A DNA stretch of 64,000 nucleotides. Origin: Geminicoccaceae bacterium. GTDB taxonomy: Bacteria; Pseudomonadota; Alphaproteobacteria; Geminicoccales; Geminicoccaceae. This document shows, piece by piece, positions 8,939 through 18,486 of this stretch. The stretch is taken from positions 1,798,001 through 1,862,000 of the forward strand of contig JACKIM010000002.1 in assembly GCA_020638465.1 (NCBI GenBank). Reading direction: 5' to 3'. Each line of letters opens with the position of its first letter. The first letter of the stretch is position 1. Under the pieces are notes generated by a model that was not told the DNA's origin, searched no databases, and worked only from the letters and a program-made list of their open reading frames with translations. The position numbers were made by a program, and so were the translations under genes.

Positions 8939-8952
8939 TTGACCTGAATCAA
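8939..8952. promoter_or_regulatory. FNR/Dnr-type box upstream of narK
   Basis: TTGACCTGAATCAA differs from the TTGAT-N4-ATCAA consensus at one position. Its centre is 88 nt before the narK start codon. An activator bound here at -41.5 would give a transcript start near 8987, leaving a leader of about 47 nt, a normal class II FNR arrangement. Confidence 0.8.
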
Positions 8953-9033
8953 GTCAACTTGCCCGGGTAGCTCAGACATGTGCCCAAGCTTTTTCCGGCC
9001 CCGGCCCGAAGCACCCCTGACGGAGGAGTAGGC

Positions 9034-11763
9034 ATGCAAAACGGAGGAGCAGTCCCCAGTGCGGAACAGAACCGTGCCTTGGGATTGAGCACCCTTGCGT
9101 TCACCATCTGCTTTGCAGTGTGGACGATTTTTTCCATCATCGGCATCGAAATCAAAAAGGAGCTCTCGCTCAACGACCTTGAGTTCGGGATCCTCGTGGC
9201 CACCCCCGTCCTGACCGGTTCGGTGAGCCGGATCTTCCTGGGAGTGCTGACCGAACGCCTCGGCGGGCGACTGGTCTTTTCGCTGCAGATGTTGCTGACG
9301 GCGGCCGCCACATGGACGCTGACCTACGTTTCCAGTTATCCGATGTTCCTTCTGGCAGCGCTCGGCGTCGGTCTGGCAGGTGGCTCCTTCATCGTCGGCG
9401 TGGCCTATGTCAGCCGCTGGTTCCCCGCCGGCAGGCAGGGTACGGCCCTCGGTATCTTCGGCGTGGGCAATGTCGGCTCCGCCGTGACCACCTTCGCCGC
9501 CCCCTTCGTGATGGTGGCCATGGGCTGGCATGGTGTTGCCCATATCTGGGCCGGTGTGCTGGCGGCGATGGCGGTGGTCTTTTTCGTCCTTGCCAAGGAC
9601 GATCCGCAGCTCGTGGCCCGGCGCGGTTCCGGCCAGCAGGGGCCAAGCCTCGCCGAACAGTTCGCACCGCTCAAGAAATTGCAGGTCTGGCGCTTTTCGC
9701 TCTACTATTTCTTCGTGTTCGGTGGCTTCGTCGCACTGGCCCTATGGACACCGCACTATCTCGTCGACGTCTACGACGTCGATATCCGCACCGCCGGGCT
9801 CGGTGCCGCACTTTTCGGGCTCTCGGCGTCGATCTTCCGCGCTTATGGCGGCCATCTGAGCGATCGTTTCGGCGCCCGGGCGGTGATGTACTGGAGCCTG
9901 GGTTTCGGCGCACTCTTCCTGTTCATGTTGTCCTATCCGTCGACCGACTATGTGATCCATGGCCGTGGCGGCCCGATCGCCTTCTCCACGCAGATTGATC
10001 TCGTACCGTTCGTGCTCATCCTTTTCGGCCTCGGCTTCTTCATGAGCCTGGGCAAGGCGGCCGTCTACAAGCACATTCCGGTCTATTATCCCGATCATGT
10101 GGGTTCGGTCGGCGGGCTTGTCGGCATGATCGGCGGTCTCGGCGGCTTCGTCCTGCCGATCCTGTTCGGCGCGGCACTGGATCTGACGGGCATCTACACG
10201 TCGTGCTTCGCGATCATGTTCATTATCGTCGGTGCGTCACTGGTCTGGATGCACATGTCGATCCGGGTCATGGAGCGCGAAGCCCGCATCTCGACGGGCA
10301 TGTCCTTGCCCGAACTGCCCGAGATGCAGTCGATCCACACACCGGAGATTGCCGAGGCCCTCGACCGCAGCGTGCTGCAGGAGTGGAATCCGGAAAATGC
10401 CCAATTCTGGCAGAATACCGGCCGGAGCATTGCCCAGCGCAATCTGTGGATTTCAATTCCCGCCCTGCTCCTGGCTTTCAGCGTCTGGATGGTGTGGTCG
10501 GTCGTGGTGGCGAGACTGCCGGCCATCGGCTTCAGCTTCACCCCCGGCGAACTCTTCTGGCTGGCTGCCCTGCCCGGCCTGTCGGGTGCGACCCTGCGCA
10601 TCTTCTACAGCTTCATGGTGCCGATCTTCGGCGGCCGGCTGTGGACGACGCTTTCGACCGCCTCGCTGCTGCTGCCGGCCATCGGCATCGGCTATGCGGT
10701 ACAGGACCCGCAGACCCCCTACTTCATCTTTCTGGTCCTTGCCCTGCTGTGCGGTTTCGGCGGAGGAAATTTCGCCTCGTCCATGGCCAACATCGCCTTC
10801 TTCTTCCCCAAGGTGGAAAAGGGCAACGCGCTGGCACTGAATGCGGGACTGGGCAATCTCGGCGTATCGGTCATGCAGTTCCTCGTACCGCTGGTCATCA
10901 CCGCCGGTGTCTTCGGCGCCATGGGCGGAGAACCTCAGGCCCTGAGCGATGGCGGACGGCTCTGGATGCAGAACGCCGGCTTCATCTGGGTTCCCTTCAT
11001 CCTGCTCTCGACGGCCGCGGCCTGGATCGGGATGAACGACATCGCGGATGCGCGGGCGAGCTTTGCCGAACAGGCGATCATCTTCACGCGTCGCGACAAC
11101 TGGATCATGTCGATCCTCTATACCGGGACCTTCGGCAGTTTCATCGGCTATTCGGCAGGCTTCCCGCTGCTGACCAAGCTGATGTTCCCCGAGGTGAACG
11201 CGTTGCAGTTCGTCTTCCTCGGGCCACTGGTGGGAGCCCTCTCCCGCGCGGGCACGGGCTGGATCTCGGACAGGTTCGGCGGAGGCCGCGTCACCTTCTG
11301 GACGTTCGTCAGCATGATCGCCGCGACCTTCTCGGTGATCTTCTTCCTTGGCATCAAGGAGCAGCCGGGAGCGTTCTGGGGCTTCTTCGCATCGTTCATG
11401 GCGCTCTTCTTCCTGACCGGAATCGGCAACGCCTCCACGTTCCAGATGATCCCGATCATCATGGGTCGCCAGATCCCGAAGCTGATGCCCGGGCTTCAGG
11501 GTCCGGCACGCCAGCGGCAGGTCGAGCGCGAAAGCGCGGCCATCATCGCCTTCACCTCGGCCATCGCAGCCTATGGCGCGTTCTTCATCCCTAAAGCCTA
11601 CGGAACGTCGATCGCCCTGACCGGCGGGCCCGTGGCCGCCCTGTGGGGCTTCCTGGTCTTCTACGTGCTCTGCCTCCTGCTGACGTGGGTCTTCTACACC
11701 CGGCACGGCGGACTTCTTTTCGATATCGAACGCGGTCAGCTGGTGGCCGCTCCGGCGGCATAA
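9034..11763 (+). CDS. narK: fused nitrate/nitrite transporter NarK (NarK1-NarK2 tandem MFS)
   Basis: A 909-residue protein made of two complete major-facilitator domains in tandem, joined near residues 420-470. The first half resembles NarK1-type proton/nitrate symporters and the second NarK2-type nitrate/nitrite antiporters, as known from Paracoccus denitrificans NarK. It brings nitrate to the cytoplasmic active site of NarG and exports nitrite. The start is ATG 9034 behind GGAGGAG with 5-nt spacing. It heads the nar operon 14 bp before narG and has an FNR-type box upstream. Nitrate-signature-like glycine-rich segments occur in both halves, for example GLAGGSFIVGVAYVSRWFP in the first. Confidence 0.93.
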   Translation: MQNGGAVPSAEQNRALGLSTLAFTICFAVWTIFSIIGIEIKKELSLNDLEFGILVATPVLTGSVSRIFLGVLTERLGGRLVFSLQMLLTAAATWTLTYVSSYPMFLLAALGVGLAGGSFIVGVAYVSRWFPAGRQGTALGIFGVGNVGSAVTTFAAPFVMVAMGWHGVAHIWAGVLAAMAVVFFVLAKDDPQLVARRGSGQQGPSLAEQFAPLKKLQVWRFSLYYFFVFGGFVALALWTPHYLVDVYDVDIRTAGLGAALFGLSASIFRAYGGHLSDRFGARAVMYWSLGFGALFLFMLSYPSTDYVIHGRGGPIAFSTQIDLVPFVLILFGLGFFMSLGKAAVYKHIPVYYPDHVGSVGGLVGMIGGLGGFVLPILFGAALDLTGIYTSCFAIMFIIVGASLVWMHMSIRVMEREARISTGMSLPELPEMQSIHTPEIAEALDRSVLQEWNPENAQFWQNTGRSIAQRNLWISIPALLLAFSVWMVWSVVVARLPAIGFSFTPGELFWLAALPGLSGATLRIFYSFMVPIFGGRLWTTLSTASLLLPAIGIGYAVQDPQTPYFIFLVLALLCGFGGGNFASSMANIAFFFPKVEKGNALALNAGLGNLGVSVMQFLVPLVITAGVFGAMGGEPQALSDGGRLWMQNAGFIWVPFILLSTAAAWIGMNDIADARASFAEQAIIFTRRDNWIMSILYTGTFGSFIGYSAGFPLLTKLMFPEVNALQFVFLGPLVGALSRAGTGWISDRFGGGRVTFWTFVSMIAATFSVIFFLGIKEQPGAFWGFFASFMALFFLTGIGNASTFQMIPIIMGRQIPKLMPGLQGPARQRQVERESAAIIAFTSAIAAYGAFFIPKAYGTSIALTGGPVAALWGFLVFYVLCLLLTWVFYTRHGGLLFDIERGQLVAAPAA

Positions 11764-11777
11764 GAAGGAAAATCCCA

Positions 11778-14700
11778 ATGAGTCAGCTTCTCGATCGGTT
11801 GAACTTCTTCCAGAAGAAAGAGCTCGAACAGTTTTCCGACGGCCATGGCCAGGTGACATCCGAGAATCGTGACTGGGAGGAGACGTATCGGAACCGTTGG
11901 CGACATGACAAGATCGTGCGCTCGACACACGGAGTGAATTGTACAGGCTCCTGTTCGTGGAAGATCTACGTCAAGTCGGGGATCGTCACCTGGGAGACCC
12001 AGCAGACCGACTATCCCCGGACACGCGCCGGCCTGCCCAATCACGAGCCGCGCGGCTGTGCACGCGGTGCGAGCTACAGCTGGTATCTCTACTCGGCCAA
12101 CAGGGTGAAGACGCCGCTGGTTCGCGGTCGCCTGCTCAGGCTCTGGCGGGAGATGCGCAAGACGAAATCGCCGGTGGCCGCCTGGGCAGCCATTCAGGCG
12201 GACGAAAAACTGCGCAACGACTACGTGAAGATCCGCGGCAAGGGCGGCTTCGTGCGGGCATCCTGGGACGAGGCTGCGGAGATCGTTGCGGCCGCCAATG
12301 CCCATACGATCAAGACGTGGGGACCGGACCGTGTCTTCGGCTTCTCGCCGATCCCGGCGATGTCCATGGTCAGCTATGCCGCCGGCGCGCGCTATCTGAG
12401 CCTGCTCGGCGGAACCTGCATGTCGTTCTACGACTGGTACTGTGACCTGCCGCCGGCCTCGCCCCAGACGTGGGGCGAACAGACCGACGTACCCGAGAGC
12501 GCGGACTGGTACAATGCGGGTTACCTGATCCTCTGGGGTTCGAACGTGCCCCAGACCCGCACGCCGGATGCACATTTCTACACCGAGGCACGCTATCGTG
12601 GCGCGAAATCCGCCGTCATCAGCCCCGACTACTCGGAGGCCGCCAAGTTCGGCGATGTCTGGCTGAATCCCAAGGCGGGCACGGACGCAGCCCTCGGGAT
12701 CGCGTTCGGGCACGTCATCCTGCGCGAGTTCCACCTCGACCGGCAGGCCGAATATTTCGAGGACTATTGCCTGAAGTATTCGGATATGCCGATGCTGGTA
12801 CGGCTCGACATGCAGGACGGCAGGCTGGTGCCGGGGCGTTTCCTGCGCGCTGCCGACATCGATGGCGAACTCGGTGAAAGCAACAATCCCGACTGGAAGA
12901 CCCTTGCCTTCGAGGAAACGAAGGGCGGACTCGTCACTCCGAACGGCTCGATCGGCTTTCGCTGGAACGAAAAAGGCAAGTGGAACCTCGAAACCAAGGC
13001 ATCGGGCCATGACACCCAGTTGAGGATGACACTGGTCGGCGACGCCGATCACGACGAAATTGCGGGTGTCGATTTTCCCTATTTCGGCGGCAAGGCCAGC
13101 GCGGCCTTCACCACCGGCGATACCCGGCCGGATGTTCTCACCAGAATGGTCCCGACCCGTCGAATTTCGACGAAGGACGGCGAAATCCTTGTGGCCACGG
13201 TCTTCGACCTGCTCTGCGCCAATTACGGGCTCGACCGGGGCCTGGGCGGCGACTGGGTGGCCAACGACTTCATGGCCGATGTGCCCGGCACACCGGCCTG
13301 GGCCGAGAAGATCACGGGCGTGCCGGCCAGCCGGATCATCCATGTCGCGCGTGAATTCGCGACCAACGCCGAAAAGACCGGCGGCAAGTCGATGGTCATC
13401 ATCGGCGCCGGGATGAACCACTGGTATCACATGGACATGAACTACCGCGCCGTCATCAACATGCTGGTGATGTGCGGCTGCGTGGGCCAGTCCGGCGGTG
13501 GCTGGAGCCACTATGTGGGCCAGGAGAAGCTGCGGCCCCAGACCGGCTGGCTGCCGCTTGCCTTCGCGCTCGACTGGGGCAGGCCGCCCCGGCAGATGAA
13601 CAGCACCTCCGCCTTCTACGCCCACACCGACCAGTGGCGCTACGAGACGATCACGGCCGAGGAAATCCTGTCTCCCACAGCACCCAGGGGCGACTGGAAC
13701 ATCAGCCTGATCGACTACAATATCCGCGCGGAACGGATGGGATGGCTCCCTTCCGCACCACAACTGAAGACCAACCCGCTGGAGGTGGCAAAGGCCGCCA
13801 AGGCTGCCGGAATGGAGCCGAAGGACTACGTTGCCACGAAGCTCAAGTCCGGCGAACTCCAGATGTCCTGCGAGGATCCGGACGCACCGGAGAACTGGCC
13901 GCGCAACCTGTTTGTCTGGCGCTCGAACCTGCTGGGGTCGTCCGGCAAGGGACATGAATACTTCCTGCGGCACCTGCTCGGCACCGACAACGGCGTGCTG
14001 GGCCGCGATCTCGGCGAGGAAGGCCGGCAGAAGCCCAGGGAGGCAGCCTGGCATGACGAGGCTCCGAAGGGCAAGCTGGACCTGCTGGTGACCCTCGACT
14101 TCCGGATGAGCACGACAGCGGTCTATTCCGACATCGTGCTGCCGACGGCCAGCTGGTACGAGAAGAACGATCTCAACACCTCCGACATGCACCCGTTCAT
14201 CCATCCGCTTCAGGCAGCTGTGGATCCGGCCTATGAGAGCCGGTCGGACTGGGAGATCTTCAAGACCATCGCGAAAACCTTCCAGGATGTTGCATCGGAA
14301 GTGCTGGGCCGGGAAACCGACGTGGTGGCCCTGCCGATCCAGCACGACTCTCCCGCCGAAATCGCCCAGAACGAGGTTCTGGACTGGAAACGCGGCGAGT
14401 GCGACCTCGTTCCGGGCATGACGGCCCCGGCCTACATCGCCGTCGAGCGCGACTATGGCGCGATCCATGACCGCTTCGTGGCGCTCGGCCCACTGATGGA
14501 CAAGCTGGGTAACGGTGGCAAGGGCATCAGCTGGAAGACCGGTCACGAGGTCGAGGCACTTCGCAAGCTCAATGGCGAATGGCTCGACGGTCCGGCCTGC
14601 GGAGCGCCCAGGATCGTTACCGACATCGATGCGACCGAAGTGGTCCTGATGCTTGCTCCCGAAACCAATGGCGAGGTTGCGGTCAAGGCCTGGAGCGCCC

Positions 14701-15512
14701 TTGGCGAGATCACCGGACGGGATCACACCCACCTGGCGCTTCCCAAGGAAGACGAGAAGATTCGCTTTCGCGACATCGCGGCACAACCGCGCAAGATCAT
14801 TTCCTCGCCAACATGGTCGGGGCTGGAGAGCGAGCACGTCTGCTACAATGCCGGTTATACCAATGTCCACGAGCTCATTCCCTGGCGCACGCTGACCGGC
14901 CGGCAGCAGCTCTACCAGGATCATCTCTGGATGCGGGCATTCGGAGAGGGCTTCGTCGCCTGGCGGCCGCCGGTGGACCTCAAGTCGATCACCACCGAGG
15001 TGAACCGTGATGCCCGCGAGGGGACACCGCATGTGGTGCTCAACTTCATCACGCCGCACCAGAAGTGGGGCATCCACTCCACCTACACGGACAATCTGCT
15101 GATGCTCACCCTGAACCGAGGCGGGCCGGTGATCTGGATTTCCGAGCATGATGCGAAGAAGGCCGGCGTTGCCGACAATGACTGGGTCGAACTGTACAAC
15201 ACCAACGGCGCGCTGACCGCCCGGGCCGTCGTTTCCCAGCGCATCAAGGATGGCACCACGTTCATGTATCATGCCCAGGAGAAGATCGTGAACGTGCCGG
15301 GCTCGGAACTGACGGGCAATCGCGGCGGTATCCACAACTCGGTCACACGTGCCGTCCTGAAACCCACGCACATGATCGGCGGCTACGCGCAACTGGCCTA
15401 CGGCTTCAATTACTACGGCACCGTGGGGTCCAACCGCGACGAGTTCGTCATCTTGCGGAAAATGCAGAACATCGACTGGCTCGACCGGCCGGCGGCGCAG
15501 AAGGAGGCGTGA
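11778..15512 (+). CDS. narG: respiratory nitrate reductase, alpha subunit
   Basis: A 1244-residue catalytic subunit that binds bis-MGD molybdenum and reduces nitrate to nitrite at the cytoplasmic face of the inner membrane. The N-terminal FS0 iron-sulfur motif is present as H51, C55, C59 and C94, with histidine as first ligand as in NarG. The YCDLPPASPQTWGEQTD stretch carries the aspartate that ligates molybdenum. The N-terminus keeps the vestigial LDRLNFFQKK...DGHGQ segment of NarG proteins rather than a working Tat signal. The start is ATG 11778 with AAGGAA 8 nt upstream. Length and order agree with a complete narGHJI operon. Confidence 0.97.
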   Translation: MSQLLDRLNFFQKKELEQFSDGHGQVTSENRDWEETYRNRWRHDKIVRSTHGVNCTGSCSWKIYVKSGIVTWETQQTDYPRTRAGLPNHEPRGCARGASYSWYLYSANRVKTPLVRGRLLRLWREMRKTKSPVAAWAAIQADEKLRNDYVKIRGKGGFVRASWDEAAEIVAAANAHTIKTWGPDRVFGFSPIPAMSMVSYAAGARYLSLLGGTCMSFYDWYCDLPPASPQTWGEQTDVPESADWYNAGYLILWGSNVPQTRTPDAHFYTEARYRGAKSAVISPDYSEAAKFGDVWLNPKAGTDAALGIAFGHVILREFHLDRQAEYFEDYCLKYSDMPMLVRLDMQDGRLVPGRFLRAADIDGELGESNNPDWKTLAFEETKGGLVTPNGSIGFRWNEKGKWNLETKASGHDTQLRMTLVGDADHDEIAGVDFPYFGGKASAAFTTGDTRPDVLTRMVPTRRISTKDGEILVATVFDLLCANYGLDRGLGGDWVANDFMADVPGTPAWAEKITGVPASRIIHVAREFATNAEKTGGKSMVIIGAGMNHWYHMDMNYRAVINMLVMCGCVGQSGGGWSHYVGQEKLRPQTGWLPLAFALDWGRPPRQMNSTSAFYAHTDQWRYETITAEEILSPTAPRGDWNISLIDYNIRAERMGWLPSAPQLKTNPLEVAKAAKAAGMEPKDYVATKLKSGELQMSCEDPDAPENWPRNLFVWRSNLLGSSGKGHEYFLRHLLGTDNGVLGRDLGEEGRQKPREAAWHDEAPKGKLDLLVTLDFRMSTTAVYSDIVLPTASWYEKNDLNTSDMHPFIHPLQAAVDPAYESRSDWEIFKTIAKTFQDVASEVLGRETDVVALPIQHDSPAEIAQNEVLDWKRGECDLVPGMTAPAYIAVERDYGAIHDRFVALGPLMDKLGNGGKGISWKTGHEVEALRKLNGEWLDGPACGAPRIVTDIDATEVVLMLAPETNGEVAVKAWSALGEITGRDHTHLALPKEDEKIRFRDIAAQPRKIISSPTWSGLESEHVCYNAGYTNVHELIPWRTLTGRQQLYQDHLWMRAFGEGFVAWRPPVDLKSITTEVNRDAREGTPHVVLNFITPHQKWGIHSTYTDNLLMLTLNRGGPVIWISEHDAKKAGVADNDWVELYNTNGALTARAVVSQRIKDGTTFMYHAQEKIVNVPGSELTGNRGGIHNSVTRAVLKPTHMIGGYAQLAYGFNYYGTVGSNRDEFVILRKMQNIDWLDRPAAQKEA

Positions 15513-15515
15513 AAC

Positions 15516-17039
15516 ATGAAGGTGCGCGCACAGATCGGCATGGTGCTGAATCTCGACAAATGCATCGGCTGCCACACATGTTCGGTCACCTGCAAGAACG
15601 TGTGGACCAGCCGTGACGGTGTCGAATACGCCTGGTTCAACAACGTCGAGACCAAACCCGGCATGGGATATCCCACTGATTGGGAAAATCAGAAAAAGTG
15701 GAAAGGTGGCTGGGTGCGAACCCGATCGGGCCGGCTGCAACCGCGCCAGGGAGCCAAATGGCGGATTCTTGCCAACATCTTCGCCAACCCGTCGCTCCCC
15801 GAGATCGACGACTACTACGAGCCGTACGATTTCGATTACGATCACCTGACGTCCGCTCCCGAAATGGAGACATTCCCGACTGCAAGACCCCGTTCGAAAA
15901 TCACAGGTGAACGGATCGAGAAGATCGAGAAGGGGCCGAACTGGGACGAGATCCTCGGTGGTGAATTCGACAAGCGGTCGAAGGACTACAATTTCGACGG
16001 GATCCAGAAGGAGATCTACGGGGAATACGAAAATACATTCATGATGTACCTTCCCCGACTTTGCGAACATTGCCTCAACCCGGCATGTGCCGCTTCGTGC
16101 CCTTCTGGCGCGATCTACAAGCGCGAGGAAGACGGCATCGTCCTGATCGATCAGGAGAAATGCCGCGGGTGGCGGATGTGCGTCTCGGGTTGCCCCTACA
16201 AGAAGGTCTATTACAACTGGTCTACCGGCAAATCCGAGAAATGCACCTTGTGCTATCCGCGTATCGAGAGCGGCAATCCCACGGTCTGCTCGGAGACCTG
16301 CGTCGGTCGCATCCGCTATATCGGCGTGATGCTCTATGATGCCGACAAGATCGCGCAGGCAGCGAACGTTCCATCCGAGCAACAGCTCTACGATGCCCAG
16401 CTCGGAGTCTTTCTCGACCCGCACGATCCCAAGGTGATCGCCGCGGCACGCGCCGAGGGAATCCCGGAAGACTGGATCGAATCGGCCCGCAACAGCCCTA
16501 TCTGGAAGATGGCGATGGAGTGGAAGGTGGCCTTTCCTCTCCATCCCGAATACCGGACCCTGCCCATGGTCTGGTACATCCCACCCCTCTCGCCGATCCA
16601 GAATGCTGCCGAATCCGGGAAGATCGGAACCGATGGCCTGATACCTGACGTGAAGAAATTACGCATTCCAGTACGCTATCTTGCCAACATGCTGACAGCG
16701 GGTGACGTGGCACCCGTCATCTCGGCACTGGAGCGGATGATGGCCATGCGCGCCTACATGCGCTCCATGACCGTCGATGGCGTGGTCGACGAGAGCATTG
16801 CCGCACGCGTGGGCCTGAGCGGACGCGTGATTGAAGACATGTACAGGATCATGGCGCTGGCCGACTACGAGGACCGCTTCGTGATCCCCACCACCCACCG
16901 CGAACAGGTCGAGAACGCCTACGACCTTCGTGGCGGCTCGGGCTTCACCAATTGCAACGGCTGTTCTTCAGGAACGTCGAAGGGCTCGCTTTTCGGCGGT
17001 GCGAAGCGGCCGTTGAACATGTCGGAGGCGATGAAATGA
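15516..17039 (+). CDS. narH: respiratory nitrate reductase, beta subunit
   Basis: A 507-residue electron-transfer subunit with four ferredoxin-like cysteine groups: C16/C19/C22/C26, CEHCLNPACAASC, CRGWRMCVSGC and CTLCYP...CSETC. The tryptophan in CRGW replaces the usual cysteine and makes one centre a [3Fe-4S] cluster, which is the normal NarH pattern. It passes electrons from NarI haem to NarG. The gene begins 3 bp after narG and its stop overlaps the narJ start by 4 bp. Confidence 0.97.
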   Translation: MKVRAQIGMVLNLDKCIGCHTCSVTCKNVWTSRDGVEYAWFNNVETKPGMGYPTDWENQKKWKGGWVRTRSGRLQPRQGAKWRILANIFANPSLPEIDDYYEPYDFDYDHLTSAPEMETFPTARPRSKITGERIEKIEKGPNWDEILGGEFDKRSKDYNFDGIQKEIYGEYENTFMMYLPRLCEHCLNPACAASCPSGAIYKREEDGIVLIDQEKCRGWRMCVSGCPYKKVYYNWSTGKSEKCTLCYPRIESGNPTVCSETCVGRIRYIGVMLYDADKIAQAANVPSEQQLYDAQLGVFLDPHDPKVIAAARAEGIPEDWIESARNSPIWKMAMEWKVAFPLHPEYRTLPMVWYIPPLSPIQNAAESGKIGTDGLIPDVKKLRIPVRYLANMLTAGDVAPVISALERMMAMRAYMRSMTVDGVVDESIAARVGLSGRVIEDMYRIMALADYEDRFVIPTTHREQVENAYDLRGGSGFTNCNGCSSGTSKGSLFGGAKRPLNMSEAMK

Positions 17040-17755
17040 CGGTCCATATCCATGATCGCTCGCTGAAGGCGTTTTCACTGCTGCTCAGCTACCCCACCGT
17101 GGAACTTCAGGAGGCGATGCCCGACATCGGCGGGGTACTGGCAGCGGAGTCCCGGCTGACCGGCCAGATGCGGCGTGACCTGCGCCCGTTGATCGAAAGA
17201 CTGGGACGGGACGACATCTACGAGCTGCAGGAGACCTATGTGGCACTCTTCGACCGCTCGCGCACGCTTTCGCTCAATCTGTTCGAGCATGTCCATGGCG
17301 AAAGCCGTGATCGCGGCGGTGCCATGGTTTCGCTGATGGAGACCTACAGGGCCGGCGGCTTCGAACCGACGGGATGGAACCTGCCGGACCATCTTCCGCT
17401 CCTGCTCGAATTCCTCGCCACACAGCCCGCATCTGTGGCCAGGGAGACCCTGGCGGATGCAGCCCACATTCTCGAAGCCCTCGCAATTCGGCTGGCACGA
17501 CGGGAAAGTCCCTACTCGACAATCTTCTCCGCTCTTGTCCGCCTGGCGGGGAACGTCGCCGACCGCGAAGCCGTTGCGGAGTTGCTCCGCGCGCCGGAAG
17601 CCGATCCCGACGACCTCGACGCCCTCGATGCGATCTGGGAGGAGACCGAGGTCACCTTCGGCCCTGATCCGAACGCCGGCTGTCCCGCAGGCCGGGAAAT
17701 GCTCGCACGGATGAACTTCCCCGCAACTCCCGCACACGGCGTGGCTGCGGACTGA
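17036..17755 (+). CDS. narJ: nitrate reductase molybdenum cofactor assembly chaperone
   Basis: A 239-residue all-helical chaperone of the NarJ/TorD family. It binds apo-NarG, helps insert the molybdenum cofactor and holds NarGH until it docks on NarI; it is not part of the final enzyme. The ETYVALFDRSR motif near residue 64 and HVHGESRDRG near 84 are typical of NarJ. I chose ATG 17036 (GGAGG 7 nt upstream, overlapping the narH stop); an upstream non-ATG reading from 16952 lies inside narH. An acidic, low-complexity C-terminal third follows the domain. Confidence 0.94.
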   Translation: MTVHIHDRSLKAFSLLLSYPTVELQEAMPDIGGVLAAESRLTGQMRRDLRPLIERLGRDDIYELQETYVALFDRSRTLSLNLFEHVHGESRDRGGAMVSLMETYRAGGFEPTGWNLPDHLPLLLEFLATQPASVARETLADAAHILEALAIRLARRESPYSTIFSALVRLAGNVADREAVAELLRAPEADPDDLDALDAIWEETEVTFGPDPNAGCPAGREMLARMNFPATPAHGVAAD

Positions 17756-17772
17756 CGGAACGGAGGCGCACA

Positions 17773-18486
17773 ATGCATCACTTCATTTTCGGCATCTATC
17801 CCTATATCGCCCTTGCCGTCCTCTTGGTCGGCTCGATCGCCCGCTACGAGCGGGACCCCTTCACCTGGAAGAGTTCGTCATCCCAGCTCCTGCGACGCAG
17901 GCAGCTGGTCGTTGGATCCATCCTCTTCCACGTCGGCGTCCTGATCATCTTCGTCGGCCATTTCTTCGGGCTGCTGACGCCCATCTGGCTGCTGGATGCG
18001 CTTCATATCCCGCACGAGACCAAGCAGGTCCTCGCCATGGCCGTGGGCGGCGTGGCCGGTGTCATGGCACTGGCAGGCGGTCTCATGCTGATCCACAGGC
18101 GCCTGTCCGATCCGCGGATCCGCGCAACCTCCAACCCCATGGACATCCCGATCCTCGCCCTCATCCTGTTGCAACTCGTTCTCGGGCTCTCCACGATCAT
18201 CGTGTCCGCCGGGCATCTCGACGGCGAAGAGATGGTGAAGTTCATGCGCTGGGCGCAAGGCATCTTCACCTTCGATCCCGCAGCCGCCAGCTACACCCGC
18301 GGCACTTCGGTGATCTTCGAAATGCACATCTTCCTCGGCCTGACGATCTTCGTCCTGTTCCCGTTCTCGCGGCTCGTGCACATGCTCTCCGTACCCGTGC
18401 GCTTTCTCTGGCGGCCCGGCTACCAGGTCGTACGCTCGCGCCGTGCGGCACCGTCCCAGGCCCGCATGTCCGAGGTGCACCGATGA
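17773..18486 (+). CDS. narI: respiratory nitrate reductase, gamma subunit (cytochrome b)
   Basis: A 237-residue integral membrane protein with five hydrophobic segments that anchors NarGH and takes electrons from quinol through two b haems. Histidines in the second and fifth membrane segments (for example in LFHVGVLIIFVGH and EMHIFLG) are in the positions expected for haem ligands. ATG 17773 has GGAGG 6 nt upstream. The stop overlaps the start of the parvulin gene by 4 bp, so that gene belongs to the same transcript. Confidence 0.95.
   Translation: MHHFIFGIYPYIALAVLLVGSIARYERDPFTWKSSSSQLLRRRQLVVGSILFHVGVLIIFVGHFFGLLTPIWLLDALHIPHETKQVLAMAVGGVAGVMALAGGLMLIHRRLSDPRIRATSNPMDIPILALILLQLVLGLSTIIVSAGHLDGEEMVKFMRWAQGIFTFDPAAASYTRGTSVIFEMHIFLGLTIFVLFPFSRLVHMLSVPVRFLWRPGYQVVRSRRAAPSQARMSEVHR

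Noticed and set aside
8961..9030. tRNA-like start GCCCGGGTAGCTCAG
   Set aside because: The acceptor and D-arm start look like a tRNA, but no anticodon stem, T-loop or matching 3' acceptor strand follows; it is part of the narK leader.
11736..16544. 1602-codon open frame antisense to narG and narH
   Set aside because: It is a shadow frame of high-GC coding DNA; narGH on the plus strand have full family motifs and good ribosome sites.
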